From contig NZ_FXWM01000001.1 of assembly GCF_900177675.1 (NCBI RefSeq), positions 4,783,001-4,847,000 on the forward strand: DNA of 64,000 bases, given 5' to 3'. Both the position numbers and the translations under genes were made by a program. This DNA is from Bacillus sp. OV166. GTDB taxonomy: Bacteria > Bacillota > Bacilli > Bacillales > Cytobacillaceae. Shown in pieces: positions 16,259 through 25,961 of the stretch (positions are counted from its first letter, which is position 1; each line of letters begins with the position of its first letter). The notes under the pieces are model-generated. The model did not search any database. It saw only the letters and a program-made list of their open reading frames with translations, and was not told where the DNA came from.

Positions 16259-17547
16259 TACTTAATGAGACTGTTTAAATGAGCAAAGAAGTTAGGATAA
16301 GAAACTGAAATTGCTTCGGGATTCACTAGTTCTGCTTCATTTTCACATATGAGTGCTGCTATTGCCAGCATCATCCCAATCCGATGATCGCCATGACTTG
16401 AAACCGTTCCGCCGCTTAATACGGATTTTCCGTATATAATCATTCCATCTTCAGTCGCTTCGATTTTAGCACCTAATTTTTTCAACTCATTAACCACTGT
16501 ATCTATTCGGTTTGTTTCCTTAACTTTTAATTCCTCAGCATCTTTAATAATGGTCGTCCCTTCAGCTTGTGTTGCTAAAAGGGCAATAATTGGTATTTCA
16601 TCAATTAATTTTGGAATTAAGTCACCTTCAATGACTGTACCTTTGAGACTGGATGTCTTTATAATGAGGTCACCAAATGGTTCAAAAGAGGTTTCCTCAT
16701 TTTGAACAATCTCCAAGTCTGCGCCCATCTTTTTCATTACCTCGATAATGCCCGTTCTGGTAGGGTTTAGGCCAACATTTTTCAGAACAACTTCACTGTC
16801 AGGAATAACAGCACCAGCGACAAGAAAGAACGCTGCAGACGATATATCCCCAGGTACATGAATCGACGTTGCTGTCAGCTTTTGACCACCCTTAACCATA
16901 ATCTTTTGGTTATCCTTATGGATTTCTCCACCAAATTTTTTGATCATTCTTTCAGTATGGTCGCGAGTTTCCTCTGGCTCAATAATAATACTTTGTCCTT
17001 CTGCTTGCAGTCCCGCAAGAATAAGCGCAGATTTTACCTGTGCACTAGCAACTGGAAGGTGGTAGTTTACAGGTTTTAGCCCACCACCACGGATGGAAAT
17101 CGGAGTGAAGGAACCATCTTTTCGCCCATCTATTCTTGCGCCTATTTCTGATAATGGGTTCGTAACCCTGGTCATTGGCCTTTTTCCAATCGACTCATCG
17201 CCCACAAGAGATGAGAAAAAAGGTCTTCCTGCCAAAATACCCATTAATAAACGGATCGTTGTTCCTGAATTACCAACATCCAGTACTTCAGTCGGTTCAG
17301 TTAATCCCTCAAAACCTTTTCCAATAATGCGAAGTTGATTATCAGATTCCTCAATAGTAACTCCGAGTTTTCGAAAGCATGAAATTGTACTTAAGCAATC
17401 TTCTCCAGGCAGGAAATTAGTTACCTTGGTTTCACCATATGCGATCGAACCAAACATAACAGATCTATGCGAAATCGATTTATCCCCTGGAATTGTTATC
17501 TTACCATTTAAACCATTTATGTTAGTTTTAAGTTTTAATGACGTCAT
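16258..17547 (-). CDS. aroA: 3-phosphoshikimate 1-carboxyvinyltransferase (EPSP synthase)
   Basis: Transfers enolpyruvyl from PEP to shikimate 3-phosphate. Family signatures are present: GDKSISHRS near residue 22, the PEP loop GNSGTTIRLLMG near 93, and VKETNRIDTVVNELKKLGA near 345. 429 aa. By the loop GNSGTT without the class I pattern it resembles the class II enzymes usual in Firmicutes. Last gene of the aromatic operon, 27 bp after tyrA; called aroE in older B. subtilis nomenclature. Confidence 0.95.
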   Translation of the reverse strand: MTSLKLKTNINGLNGKITIPGDKSISHRSVMFGSIAYGETKVTNFLPGEDCLSTISCFRKLGVTIEESDNQLRIIGKGFEGLTEPTEVLDVGNSGTTIRLLMGILAGRPFFSSLVGDESIGKRPMTRVTNPLSEIGARIDGRKDGSFTPISIRGGGLKPVNYHLPVASAQVKSALILAGLQAEGQSIIIEPEETRDHTERMIKKFGGEIHKDNQKIMVKGGQKLTATSIHVPGDISSAAFFLVAGAVIPDSEVVLKNVGLNPTRTGIIEVMKKMGADLEIVQNEETSFEPFGDLIIKTSSLKGTVIEGDLIPKLIDEIPIIALLATQAEGTTIIKDAEELKVKETNRIDTVVNELKKLGAKIEATEDGMIIYGKSVLSGGTVSSHGDHRIGMMLAIAALICENEAELVNPEAISVSYPNFFAHLNSLIK

Positions 17548-17574
17548 GAAAAATCACCTTTTATTCATATCATT

Positions 17575-18681
17575 TTAGGAACCAATAGATGTTGCATAGT
17601 TGGAATAACTGCCAATACAGCGTTCAGCATTTTGCCGATCCTCTTCGGTTTGAAAACTAATCACTAAGACTCCATTAATATCTTCTCGTGTTTCTAGAAT
17701 CCGAATATTTGTTATGCTAATTTCTTCCTTTGCTAAATAGCCAGTAATTTCCGAAATCACACCCGGGTAATCTGGAATATCGACAAATAAATCATAAAAT
17801 GCCGGAATCGCACCTTTTTCTTTCAGTGGCAAGCCATCACGAAATTGTTTTGCTTGCTGAAAATAGTCGTAAATTGCAGAACTATTTTCATTTTCAAGTA
17901 ATGTTTTAACCCCATTCATTTCTTCTTGCCATTGATCGAGTAATTCAATTAAGATTTCACGGTTGTGCAGGAGAATATCCTTCCACATCTTTGGGCTGCT
18001 CGAAGCAATCCTAGTTATATCCCTAAATCCGCCAGCTGCTAGTCGTGGAATAAGACTTTCTGCTTCTGCTAGTTTTTCAGTTTGGCGAACAATAGAGGCA
18101 GCAATGATATGGGGAAAATGACTGACAATTCCTGTGAGATAATCATGGTTTTCTGGAGTAATAGTTAAAAACTTGGCATTGGTGCCATATAACCATGCTT
18201 TTAATAATTCTACCTTTTTATTTTCTACATGTTCTTGCGGTGTTAACAGGTAAAAGGCATTTTCAAATAATATTTCTTTGGCAGCAGATACACCACTTTT
18301 ATGGGAGCCCGCCATTGGATGCCCGCCAATAAAGGTGATTCCTCGGTCCTTTAGGCTCTTGGCACTTCCGACAATCTTGCTTTTTGTACTACCTGTATCT
18401 GTCACGATTACCTCTGGATGGAGAGGGAGGCCCGCAAGGAACTGAATAATTTCCTCTGTTTCATTTACAGGTGCAGAAATAATAATTAAATTAGCGTCAA
18501 TTGCACCACTGTAAATATCTTCAGCTATTTCATCAATGACCCCAAGCATTTTTGCAAGCCTTGCTTGTTCACTATTAATATCAAATCCTACAATAGTTAC
18601 ATCCTCATGCTCCTTTTTTATACAAAGGGCTAGAGAACCGCCAATTAATCCTAAGCCAATTACAAATACACGGCCTTTCAA
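17575..18681 (-). CDS. tyrA: Prephenate dehydrogenase with ACT domain
   Basis: Oxidative decarboxylation of prephenate to 4-hydroxyphenylpyruvate for tyrosine. The NAD loop GLGLIGGSLAL starts at residue 9, the substrate region GGHPMAGSHKSG is near 119, and a C-terminal ACT domain (about 290-368, VDIPDYPGVISEITGYL) suggests feedback by an amino acid. TTG start at 18681 with a GGGGGAG site six bases upstream. Gene order hisC-tyrA-aroA as in B. subtilis. Confidence 0.94.
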   Translation of the reverse strand: MKGRVFVIGLGLIGGSLALCIKKEHEDVTIVGFDINSEQARLAKMLGVIDEIAEDIYSGAIDANLIIISAPVNETEEIIQFLAGLPLHPEVIVTDTGSTKSKIVGSAKSLKDRGITFIGGHPMAGSHKSGVSAAKEILFENAFYLLTPQEHVENKKVELLKAWLYGTNAKFLTITPENHDYLTGIVSHFPHIIAASIVRQTEKLAEAESLIPRLAAGGFRDITRIASSSPKMWKDILLHNREILIELLDQWQEEMNGVKTLLENENSSAIYDYFQQAKQFRDGLPLKEKGAIPAFYDLFVDIPDYPGVISEITGYLAKEEISITNIRILETREDINGVLVISFQTEEDRQNAERCIGSYSNYATSIGS

Positions 18682-18708
18682 TGATAACTCCCCCTAAACA
18701 ACAAAGCA

Positions 18709-19806
18709 CTACTCTGTTTTACTAATAGCTAAGGATTCTCCAAGTGCTTTTAGGACCCCGACATTTTGTTCATAGGAGCCTACTGTAATTCTAACACCGG
18801 TTGGAAAACCAAGAGCTTTTCCGGAACGGACGATATATCCTCTCTCCAATAAATGTTGGAAAACCTGATCACCATCCATTTTACAATCAATTAAAATAAA
18901 GTTAGTTTGTGATGGATAAAAATCAAGTTGATTCTCACCACAGAATTGATAAAACTGTTCAAGCCCCTGCCTATTTTTTTCTTTGCAGACTTTTATAAAT
19001 TCCTGGTCCTTGATTGCTGCAGATGCTGCTAATTGACCTAAAGAATTAACATTAAACGGCTCCCTCGCAGGTTCAAGCGCTTTTATAATCGAGCGATTGG
19101 CAACCCCATATCCAATTCTCAAGGCAGCAAGTCCATATATTTTAGAAAAAGTTCTTAGGACAATTAAATTTTCATACTTACGAGCCAGGTTAACGGAATC
19201 ATAGTAATCATCAGCAACAACATATTCATAATAGGCTTCGTCCAATACAACCAGAATATCTGATGGAACTTTTTCTAGAAAAGCGATTAATTTATTTTCT
19301 GGTATATATGTACCGGTAGGGTTATTAGGGCTGCATAGCCAAATAACATTGGTCTGTTCATCAATAGCTGCAAGCATTGCCTCTAAATCATGTTCTCCGT
19401 TTAGTAGCGGCACTTCCTTACTAACTGCCCCTTCAATAACAGCATTATGCTTATATTGTGAAAAGGTAGGTGTCGCCATAATTGAATTGGCGTTCGGATG
19501 TAAAAGTGCCCTAGAAATTATTTGGATAAGATTATCTGAACCATTACCGAATATTAATTCATCCTCGTCAACCTGTAAAAATGAAGCAAGTGTCTCTCTT
19601 AAATTTGTAGCGTACCCATCAGGGTAAATCGCTAAACTTGTTTGATTCGATTGAAGAGCGGTCAACACCTGTTCTGAACATCCAAAAGGATTTTCATTTG
19701 ATGCTAGCTTTACAATTTGGTCGAGTTTATATTGCTTCTTTACTGCCTCTATTGATTTTCCTGGTTGATAGGGAGTCAGTGTTAATAACTGCTCTTTCCA
19801 TCTCAT
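18709..19806 (-). CDS. hisC: Histidinol-phosphate aminotransferase
   Basis: PLP-dependent class I/II aminotransferase of histidine synthesis; in Bacillus it also transaminates aromatic 2-oxo acids, which explains its place here. Motifs: SNENPFGCS near residue 37, CSPNNPTG near 158, PLP lysine in RTFSKIYGLA near 217, RIGYG near 229. ATG at 19806 (365 aa) is chosen: GGAGTG lies seven bases upstream and forms part of an upstream in-frame ATG that would otherwise extend it. It follows aroH directly; trpA, its usual upstream neighbour, is missing. Confidence 0.93.
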   Translation of the reverse strand: MRWKEQLLTLTPYQPGKSIEAVKKQYKLDQIVKLASNENPFGCSEQVLTALQSNQTSLAIYPDGYATNLRETLASFLQVDEDELIFGNGSDNLIQIISRALLHPNANSIMATPTFSQYKHNAVIEGAVSKEVPLLNGEHDLEAMLAAIDEQTNVIWLCSPNNPTGTYIPENKLIAFLEKVPSDILVVLDEAYYEYVVADDYYDSVNLARKYENLIVLRTFSKIYGLAALRIGYGVANRSIIKALEPAREPFNVNSLGQLAASAAIKDQEFIKVCKEKNRQGLEQFYQFCGENQLDFYPSQTNFILIDCKMDGDQVFQHLLERGYIVRSGKALGFPTGVRITVGSYEQNVGVLKALGESLAISKTE

Positions 19807-19860
19807 ATTTATACACTCCATTCTTGTAGACTTATTCTATCTTCCAAAAAGAACCTCCCA

Positions 19861-20232
19861 TTACGCTAAACTATTGCTTAGGTCGGGTCTAAGGACTTTA
19901 GCCCCTTTTAAGTATACATGGTTAATTTCTTCTTGAGATTGTGTTGTATTTACATGCATCATGATTCTAACACACATTTTCAAGGAATCTGGAACAGGCA
20001 TTTCTTGCATACACATGACAGGTACGTAAGTCCACCCCTCAAATTTACGCAATGCCTTTGCCGGGAATACTGCATTAATATCCTCTGTTGTTGAAATGAA
20101 AACAGATGCAACTAATTCAGGTTGGATATGGTTTTCCTCAATTATCTTCTCCAGCAGTTCTTCTGTGGCAGTAATAATTGCTTCCTCTGTGTTCAGATTA
20201 ACTGTGATTGCTCCCCTCATCCCTCTTATCAA
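19861..20232 (-). CDS. aroH: Chorismate mutase, AroH class
   Basis: Monofunctional trimeric chorismate mutase converting chorismate to prephenate. The 123-aa sequence keeps the AroH-class residues: RGMRGAITV with the active-site Arg near residue 6, TEEAIITATEELL, FPAKALR near 57, CMQEM near 74 and CVRIMMHV near 87. TTG start at 20232 with a GGGGG site. In B. subtilis trpE follows aroH; here hisC follows after 54 bp. Confidence 0.94.
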   Translation of the reverse strand: MIRGMRGAITVNLNTEEAIITATEELLEKIIEENHIQPELVASVFISTTEDINAVFPAKALRKFEGWTYVPVMCMQEMPVPDSLKMCVRIMMHVNTTQSQEEINHVYLKGAKVLRPDLSNSLA

Positions 20233-20245
20233 GACAAGACCCCCT

Positions 20246-21316
20246 TTAAGAACTTTTTAACTCTTCAAATAAAACTGTTTCTGATATTTCCTTTAGGACT
20301 GGCTGACCCAATTGTTCGAGTAATACAAAACGAATCGAATGCCTAACAGATTTTTTATCCTGCTTCATTTTATTAATTAAATTTTCATGAGATAGATTTT
20401 CAGGTATTTTCGATGCATACCCAAGTCCTTCAATCCAGTTGGTGAATTCTTCTAAATCGAATGAAAGCCCTAGTAATTTTTTACTTACCTTTAATGCAAA
20501 AATCATCCCTACCATTACTGCTTCCCCATGAGTAAAATTCCCATAACCCATTTCTGATTCAATAGCATGACCTAACGTATGACCTAAATTCAAGTAAGCC
20601 CGAATTCCAGTTTCTTTTTCATCCTGACTGACTATTTTACCTTTTACCTTTATCCCTTTGATTAGGGATTCCGATAACAACTCCATTGGTAAGGTTTGAA
20701 GGTCTTCCACATTTTCTTTCAGCCAATTAAAAAAATCGGAATCATCAATAAGTGCATGTTTAATAACCTCTGCAAATCCCGAACGAATTTCATGAGCAGG
20801 AAGTGTTTTTAAAAATTCTAAATCATAAAAGACGGCTTCTGGCTGATGAAAGGCTCCTATCATATTTTTCCCGAGTGGATGATTGATCGCTACCTTTCCG
20901 CCAACAGCACTATCATGAGCTAATATGGTAGTTGGGACTTGAATAAAAGGTATACCTCTCATAAAAGAGGCGGCAACAAATCCTGACAAATCTCCTACTG
21001 CACCGCCGCCAAATGAAAGAATAACAGATTTGCGGTCAAGTCGGTTTTCAAGAGCAGTTGAAAGCGCAGAATAATAAACTTCAAAGGTTTTTGCCTTTTC
21101 GCCACTAGGGGCAGTAAAAATTACGGGATCAAACGATTTAAGCTCAAACAATAATTTTTCTAGATGCAGCTTAGCAACTGTTTCATCTGTAATAATTAAT
21201 ATTCTGGTTAGACCCTCAAAATGATTCTCTAAAAAAGGGCCAAGCTCCTGACTTACACCTTCCCCCACAAATACATTATAGTTTTTTGACGCTGTTTGGA
21301 TTTGAATGATTTCCAT
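20246..21316 (-). CDS. aroB: 3-dehydroquinate synthase
   Basis: Cyclises DAHP to 3-dehydroquinate. NAD-binding GGGAVGDLSGFVAASFMRG near residue 103, the zinc/substrate region HDSAVGGKVAINHPLGKN near 133, and metal ligands in LNLGHTLGHAIE near 242 and HGEAVMVGM near 258. 356 aa. Its ATG overlaps the stop codon of aroC (TAATG), so translation is coupled. Confidence 0.96.
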   Translation of the reverse strand: MEIIQIQTASKNYNVFVGEGVSQELGPFLENHFEGLTRILIITDETVAKLHLEKLLFELKSFDPVIFTAPSGEKAKTFEVYYSALSTALENRLDRKSVILSFGGGAVGDLSGFVAASFMRGIPFIQVPTTILAHDSAVGGKVAINHPLGKNMIGAFHQPEAVFYDLEFLKTLPAHEIRSGFAEVIKHALIDDSDFFNWLKENVEDLQTLPMELLSESLIKGIKVKGKIVSQDEKETGIRAYLNLGHTLGHAIESEMGYGNFTHGEAVMVGMIFALKVSKKLLGLSFDLEEFTNWIEGLGYASKIPENLSHENLINKMKQDKKSVRHSIRFVLLEQLGQPVLKEISETVLFEELKSS

Positions 21317-22494
21317 TAAAACTCCCTCGCATATTCTCTCTGCCTTTTTATTTCAGTAGCAAAAGCATCAAAGCGGTCGCTGTAAAATTGTTCAATCAGG
21401 GCGTTTGCAAGTTCCCATGCAACAACATTCTCTGCAACAACTGCAGCAGCAGGTACAGCACAACTGTCTGAGCGTTCAACACTCGCAGCAAATGGCTCCT
21501 TAGTATCAATATCTACGCTCATCAGTGGTTTATATAATGTGGGGATTGGTTTCATCACACCTCTGACAACAATTGGCATGCCAGTCGTCATTCCACCTTC
21601 AAAGCCACCCAGTCTGTTGGTCTTGCGGTAATAACCTTTTTCTTGATCCCAAGCTATCTCATCATGGACTTCGCTTCCCGGTTTGCTAGCGGCCTCAAAA
21701 CCAATGCCAATTTCTACACCCTTAAACGCATTTATACTCATAATGGCAGCAGCTAATTTTCCATCCAATTTACGATCATAGTGCACGTAACTCCCAACTC
21801 CAGCTGGCATACCTTTCGCAATCACTTCCACGACTCCGCCGATCGAATCACCATTTTTCTTCGCTTCATCAATAGCAGCCATCATATCCTTTTCCACATT
21901 AGGGTCAGCACATCGTACAGGAGAATTTTCTGTCTTGTCCTTTAATGCATCAAAAGTAAGAGAATGATCAGCATTAGCTTTTATTCCACCGATTTCAACG
22001 ACATGTGAAACTAGTTCAACTCCTACCAATGATAAAAGTTTCTTGGCAACAGCACCTGCAGCGACTCTAACAGTTGTCTCACGGGCAGAAGAGCGTTCAA
22101 GGACATTTCTCATATCCCTATGTCCATATTTAATCGCACCATTTAAATCCGCATGACCAGGACGGGCACGAGTTACTTTACGTTTAACTTCATCCTCCTG
22201 GCCTTCATCTAGGGGCTCCGCTCCCATAATCTTCGTCCAATGCTTCCAGTCATTGTTTTGAACTACTAATGCTATTGGAGAGCCAAGAGTGTAGCCGTGA
22301 CGGACTCCCGAAACGATTTGGGCTGTATCCTTTTCAATTTGCATTCTTCTTCCACGGCCATATCCTTTTTGGCGTCTGGATAATTCCTCATTTATATCTT
22401 CTAATAATAATGGCATTCCAGCAGGGAGGCCTTCTAAAATTGTTGTTAATTGCGGCCCATGGGATTCTCCTGCTGTTAAGTATCTCATCCCCAT
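21316..22494 (-). CDS. aroC: Chorismate synthase
   Basis: FMN-dependent conversion of EPSP to chorismate. The three family signatures are visible: LTAGESHGPQ near residue 6, GRGRRMQIEKD near 46, and RSSARETTVRVAAGAVAKK near 133. 392 aa. First gene of the aromatic operon; GGGGGA site six bases before ATG. A second ATG two codons in is also usable. In B. subtilis cheR lies between this gene and ndk; here there is only a terminator and 170 bp of non-coding sequence. Confidence 0.95.
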   Translation of the reverse strand: MGMRYLTAGESHGPQLTTILEGLPAGMPLLLEDINEELSRRQKGYGRGRRMQIEKDTAQIVSGVRHGYTLGSPIALVVQNNDWKHWTKIMGAEPLDEGQEDEVKRKVTRARPGHADLNGAIKYGHRDMRNVLERSSARETTVRVAAGAVAKKLLSLVGVELVSHVVEIGGIKANADHSLTFDALKDKTENSPVRCADPNVEKDMMAAIDEAKKNGDSIGGVVEVIAKGMPAGVGSYVHYDRKLDGKLAAAIMSINAFKGVEIGIGFEAASKPGSEVHDEIAWDQEKGYYRKTNRLGGFEGGMTTGMPIVVRGVMKPIPTLYKPLMSVDIDTKEPFAASVERSDSCAVPAAAVVAENVVAWELANALIEQFYSDRFDAFATEIKRQREYAREF

Positions 22495-22616
22495 ACTCTT
22501 TCCCCCTTCAACTCATTAAAGAATTTTTTTATCAATATACCATATAGCGCCCAATAAACATAGTATAACTATTCAGATAAAAGAGAATAAATTTATTCAA
22601 AATTTATTTTTCTAAA

Positions 22617-22652
22617 CAAAAAAGGCACTTGTAAATTGCTATACAAGTGCCT
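22617..22652 (-). terminator. ndk terminator
   Basis: AGGCACTTGTA/TACAAGTGCCT perfect 11-bp stem with an 8-nt loop, then six to seven Ts on the minus strand. Confidence 0.88.
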
Positions 22653-22664
22653 CTTCTTATTTAA

Positions 22665-23111
22665 TTAATATATCCATTCGTTAACTAGTTTATTGTATTC
22701 TACAACACCAGAATCTTTAAAAAATAAACCAATTTCACGCTCTGCACTCGCAAGTGAATCTGAGCCATGAATAACATTTTTACCAACAGTTAAACCAAAA
22801 TCACCGCGAATAGTACCTGTTGCAGCATCTTTTGGATTGGTAGCACCCATCATTTGACGGGCAGTAGCGATGACATTTTCACCTTGCCAGACCATTGCAA
22901 AAACAGGACCAGAAGTGATGAAATCTACTAATTCACCGAAGAAAGGACGCTCCTTGTGCTCACCATAATGTTCTTCAGCTAGTTCATTGGGAATGCTCAT
23001 TAACTTTGCTCCAACCAATTGAAAGCCCTTTCTTTCAAAACGTGCGACGATTTCTCCAATTAGGTTACGCTGTACACCATCGGGCTTTACCATTAAAAAT
23101 GTTTTTTCCAT
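22665..23111 (-). CDS. ndk: Nucleoside diphosphate kinase
   Basis: Transfers the gamma phosphate between NTPs and NDPs through a phosphohistidine. 148 aa with MEKTFLMVKPDGVQR at the N-terminus, RPFFGELVDF near 58, and the active-site histidine in NVIHGSDSLASAEREI near residue 115. ATG 23111 has an AGGAG site eight bases upstream; the in-frame GTG at 23120 belongs to that site. A small inverted repeat (GATTGTAT/ATACAATC, 23148-23168) lies in its upstream region with no clear role. Confidence 0.96.
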   Translation of the reverse strand: MEKTFLMVKPDGVQRNLIGEIVARFERKGFQLVGAKLMSIPNELAEEHYGEHKERPFFGELVDFITSGPVFAMVWQGENVIATARQMMGATNPKDAATGTIRGDFGLTVGKNVIHGSDSLASAEREIGLFFKDSGVVEYNKLVNEWIY

Positions 23112-23210
23112 GAATTCCACTCCTAAAAATTAATTATTATGTATATTGATTGTATTTAAGATACAATCCATGAAAAATATTATCATTTTTTCGAAAATTT
23201 AACAAGGTGT

Positions 23211-24173
23211 TTAGAATTTTCGTTTCCCAATAACCTTTGCAATATCATTTAGGGTTTTTTTGGCTTTATTCGCAGGTATCCCCTCTAGTTCTGCTAAAGC
23301 TTTTTGTAAGTAAAGATCGCTTAGTGCGAATGATTTTTCGATTGCTCCTGATTGCTTAATTAACGAAATAATCTTTGTTATTTCATGAGCATCCATTTCC
23401 TCATTGACCTTTTCTATTTCATTACGGATTTCATCATTTTCCATTGCGTAAAGAGCTGGGGCAGTAACATTCCCCTGTACTAGGTCTCCGCCAGCAGGCT
23501 TCCCAAGTTCCTTCTCAGTTGAGGTAAAGTCTAAAATATCATCAATTATTTGGTAAGACATTCCGACGTAATACCCGAACCGATAAAGTTTTTTATGGAT
23601 GGATTCTTCAACCTCTGCAGCTATAGCTCCTAATTGGCAGCTAACTGCAATTAACAGGGCAGTTTTCCTCTTAATTCTGCGGAGATAATCTCGCAGATTT
23701 TGATTAAAGCGATATTTATCTTTAATTTGTTGAATTTCACCTACTGACACTTCAACAATCGTATTGGCTAAAATTTTATGGGCTTCGGGATTTTCGATAT
23801 TAGTCATCAATTCGATCGCAAGAGCAAAAACAAAGTCACCTGTATACATGGCAATTTTGTTATCCCATTTGGATTTCACGGTAGGCTGGCCACGGCGAAG
23901 ATCAGCATCATCGATCACATCATCATGGACAAGCGATGCCATATGAATTAATTCAAGCGCAACAGCAACATTCTTCATCACATGGATATCATATTTACCA
24001 AATTTTCCTGCAAGCAAAACAAAAACAGGACGAATTCTTTTCCCGCCGGCTTGTAATGTATGCATAGAAGCCTGTCTAAGCAGAAGGGAATCTGCCTTTA
24101 TAGTCTCTTCTAACTTTTTTTCAATCAAGTTAATATCCGAATTTAAAAATGAATACATCATTTTTAATTTCAT
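23211..24173 (-). CDS. hepT: Heptaprenyl diphosphate synthase component II
   Basis: Catalytic trans-prenyltransferase subunit making the C35 side chain of menaquinone-7, paired with HepS. The first Asp-rich motif is in LVHDDVIDDADLRRG near residue 83; the second is in IIDDILDFTS near 210. GGKRIRPV is near 45. 320 aa. ATG at 24173 has a GGTG site. The hepS-menG-hepT cluster is as in B. subtilis and supplies the quinone used by qcrABC. Confidence 0.95.
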   Translation of the reverse strand: MKLKMMYSFLNSDINLIEKKLEETIKADSLLLRQASMHTLQAGGKRIRPVFVLLAGKFGKYDIHVMKNVAVALELIHMASLVHDDVIDDADLRRGQPTVKSKWDNKIAMYTGDFVFALAIELMTNIENPEAHKILANTIVEVSVGEIQQIKDKYRFNQNLRDYLRRIKRKTALLIAVSCQLGAIAAEVEESIHKKLYRFGYYVGMSYQIIDDILDFTSTEKELGKPAGGDLVQGNVTAPALYAMENDEIRNEIEKVNEEMDAHEITKIISLIKQSGAIEKSFALSDLYLQKALAELEGIPANKAKKTLNDIAKVIGKRKF

Positions 24174-24215
24174 TTAAATTCACCAGCTTTTCATCCTGTC
24201 TTCGAGTTCAATAAA

Positions 24216-24920
24216 TTAATTTTTTTTACCAATATGTACAGCTGCAGCACCGCCGCTATATGGTTTGTATTTCACATCTTTGAAGCCGGCTTGCTCAAAC
24301 ATTTTAGCAAGCTCCCTCATCCCTGGAAAATCACGTGCTGACTCGTGAAGCCATGCATACTCTCGATAGCTTTTTGCAAGCAATTTACCAAACATCGGCA
24401 TAATAAAGCGAAAATAAAAATAATAGAGCTGTTTATAGCCAATTAGTGTAGGTTGTGATGTCTCTAGACAGACAGCGATTCCACCTGGCTTTACTACTCG
24501 GTGCATTTCTTTTAAAACTTGCAGGTAATCAGGGACATTCCTTAAACCAAAGCCAATCGTTACATAATCAAAACTATTATCTGGAAAAGGGAGTTCCATT
24601 GCATTCCCATGTACTAACTTGACCTGTTTTAACCCGAGTTCTTTAACCTTATCAATACCCACATTGAGCATGTTTTGGCTAAAATCCAATCCAGTAACTC
24701 CACCTGTAGGACCAACCGCTTCTGCTAAGGCTATTGTCCAATCAGCAGTACCACAGCAAACATCGAGAGCTTTTGAACCAGGCTGCACATTCATTTTTTT
24801 CATCGTGTCTTTCCGCCACTTGATGTGCTGTTGAAAACTGATAACAGAATTCATTTTATCGTAGTTATCAGATATCTTTTCAAACACATTGTGAACTCGC
24901 TGTTCTTTCGATTCCTGCAT
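24216..24920 (-). CDS. menG: Demethylmenaquinone methyltransferase
   Basis: SAM-dependent C-methylation that finishes menaquinone synthesis (UbiE/MenG family; called menH in older Bacillus work). SAM motif I ALDVCCGTADWTIAL near residue 52, GLDFSQNML near 76, and the family signature YVTIGFGLRNVPD near 122. I use ATG at 24920 (234 aa), matching the B. subtilis length; an upstream in-frame start at 24956 would overlap hepS. Confidence 0.94.
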   Translation of the reverse strand: MQESKEQRVHNVFEKISDNYDKMNSVISFQQHIKWRKDTMKKMNVQPGSKALDVCCGTADWTIALAEAVGPTGGVTGLDFSQNMLNVGIDKVKELGLKQVKLVHGNAMELPFPDNSFDYVTIGFGLRNVPDYLQVLKEMHRVVKPGGIAVCLETSQPTLIGYKQLYYFYFRFIMPMFGKLLAKSYREYAWLHESARDFPGMRELAKMFEQAGFKDVKYKPYSGGAAAVHIGKKN

Positions 24921-24927
24921 GTTTTTA

Positions 24928-25740
24928 TTACCCTTCTTCCACAAAAGTTTTTGCATTTGGCTGGTATTGGCTTAAGATTGATAAAATCCTTTTCTCAAGT
25001 AATTCATTTAAGTATGGCAACTGTTCTAATCCCTTTTCAATAACTTCTTTTGACCTTTCAAGATGATGGTCGCAACACAGAAATAAGTGATTTTGCTGTT
25101 CCCTAGACAACTCTTTCGCCTTATTATTATTGATTGGGAAAACAATTGTTTTTAGGGCTTCGAACAATACGGAACTTCCTGTTTGTAAAAATTGACGTTT
25201 TTCATGAAGTAAACGTTTAAATAAAAGCAGGTTTTCTAGAAAATCATTCCATAAATCCACTTTAAAATATTCGGAAAGATGGGTAAGTAAGGAACTTTCA
25301 ATCATCCCAATACTTGTCATTAGCTCTTCTATGTCTAAAATTTCATTTTGATATACAGAAATTTTATTTTCATTGACTTCTTTAATTCCTCTAGAAAGTG
25401 CCTTGATCATCATTATATCTTCCGAATCTGCTAGAAGCTTATAATATAAGCCACTAAAATAATCGCCTGCTAGAACGGTTAATTGACGATTTTTTTCCTC
25501 TACAGATGCATCTGTAATATGTTCATGGGTATCAAGGGCAATTTGAATTAACATTGTTGACAAGGCGTAGTTCTGCATATCACTGTATGACAATTCGAGG
25601 CGATCCATTATTGAGACTAGAAGAAGCAGTTTATCTTCGTCAATAATCGGAATTTCAATATAATTAAGCAAGTATGTGTCACAAACTCTTTTTTCGACCT
25701 GCTCTCTAATATTTGTGAATTTTTGTCGAATGTCCAGCAA
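24928..25740 (-). CDS. hepS: Heptaprenyl diphosphate synthase component I
   Basis: Non-catalytic partner subunit required for HepT activity, 270 aa (HEPPP_synt_1 family). Recognisable by KNRQLTVLAGDYFSGLYY-type sequence near residue 85 and IDEDKLLLL near 32. A TTG at 25740 gives an N-terminus that aligns with the B. subtilis protein and has AAGGGTG six bases upstream; the GTG at 25749 lies in that site. First gene of hepS-menG-hepT. Confidence 0.88.
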   Translation of the reverse strand: MLDIRQKFTNIREQVEKRVCDTYLLNYIEIPIIDEDKLLLLVSIMDRLELSYSDMQNYALSTMLIQIALDTHEHITDASVEEKNRQLTVLAGDYFSGLYYKLLADSEDIMMIKALSRGIKEVNENKISVYQNEILDIEELMTSIGMIESSLLTHLSEYFKVDLWNDFLENLLLFKRLLHEKRQFLQTGSSVLFEALKTIVFPINNNKAKELSREQQNHLFLCCDHHLERSKEVIEKGLEQLPYLNELLEKRILSILSQYQPNAKTFVEEG

Positions 25741-25961
25741 TTTAATCACCCTTGCTTCCCCGAAGTAATGTCTTTATGTATTCTTATTTCCTATTTGCAT
25801 AGTAAAATTCATGCCGTTTAATAAAGAAAAGCCTAACCATTCTCTAAAAACAAGGCAGACACCATTATATCATAAAAGGTTTTCTTTAGGCAGAAATTCA
25901 CAAAATAATCATTTACGCTCATATGAAATAAGATGAAAACAATGTGATTCGAACTGATTAT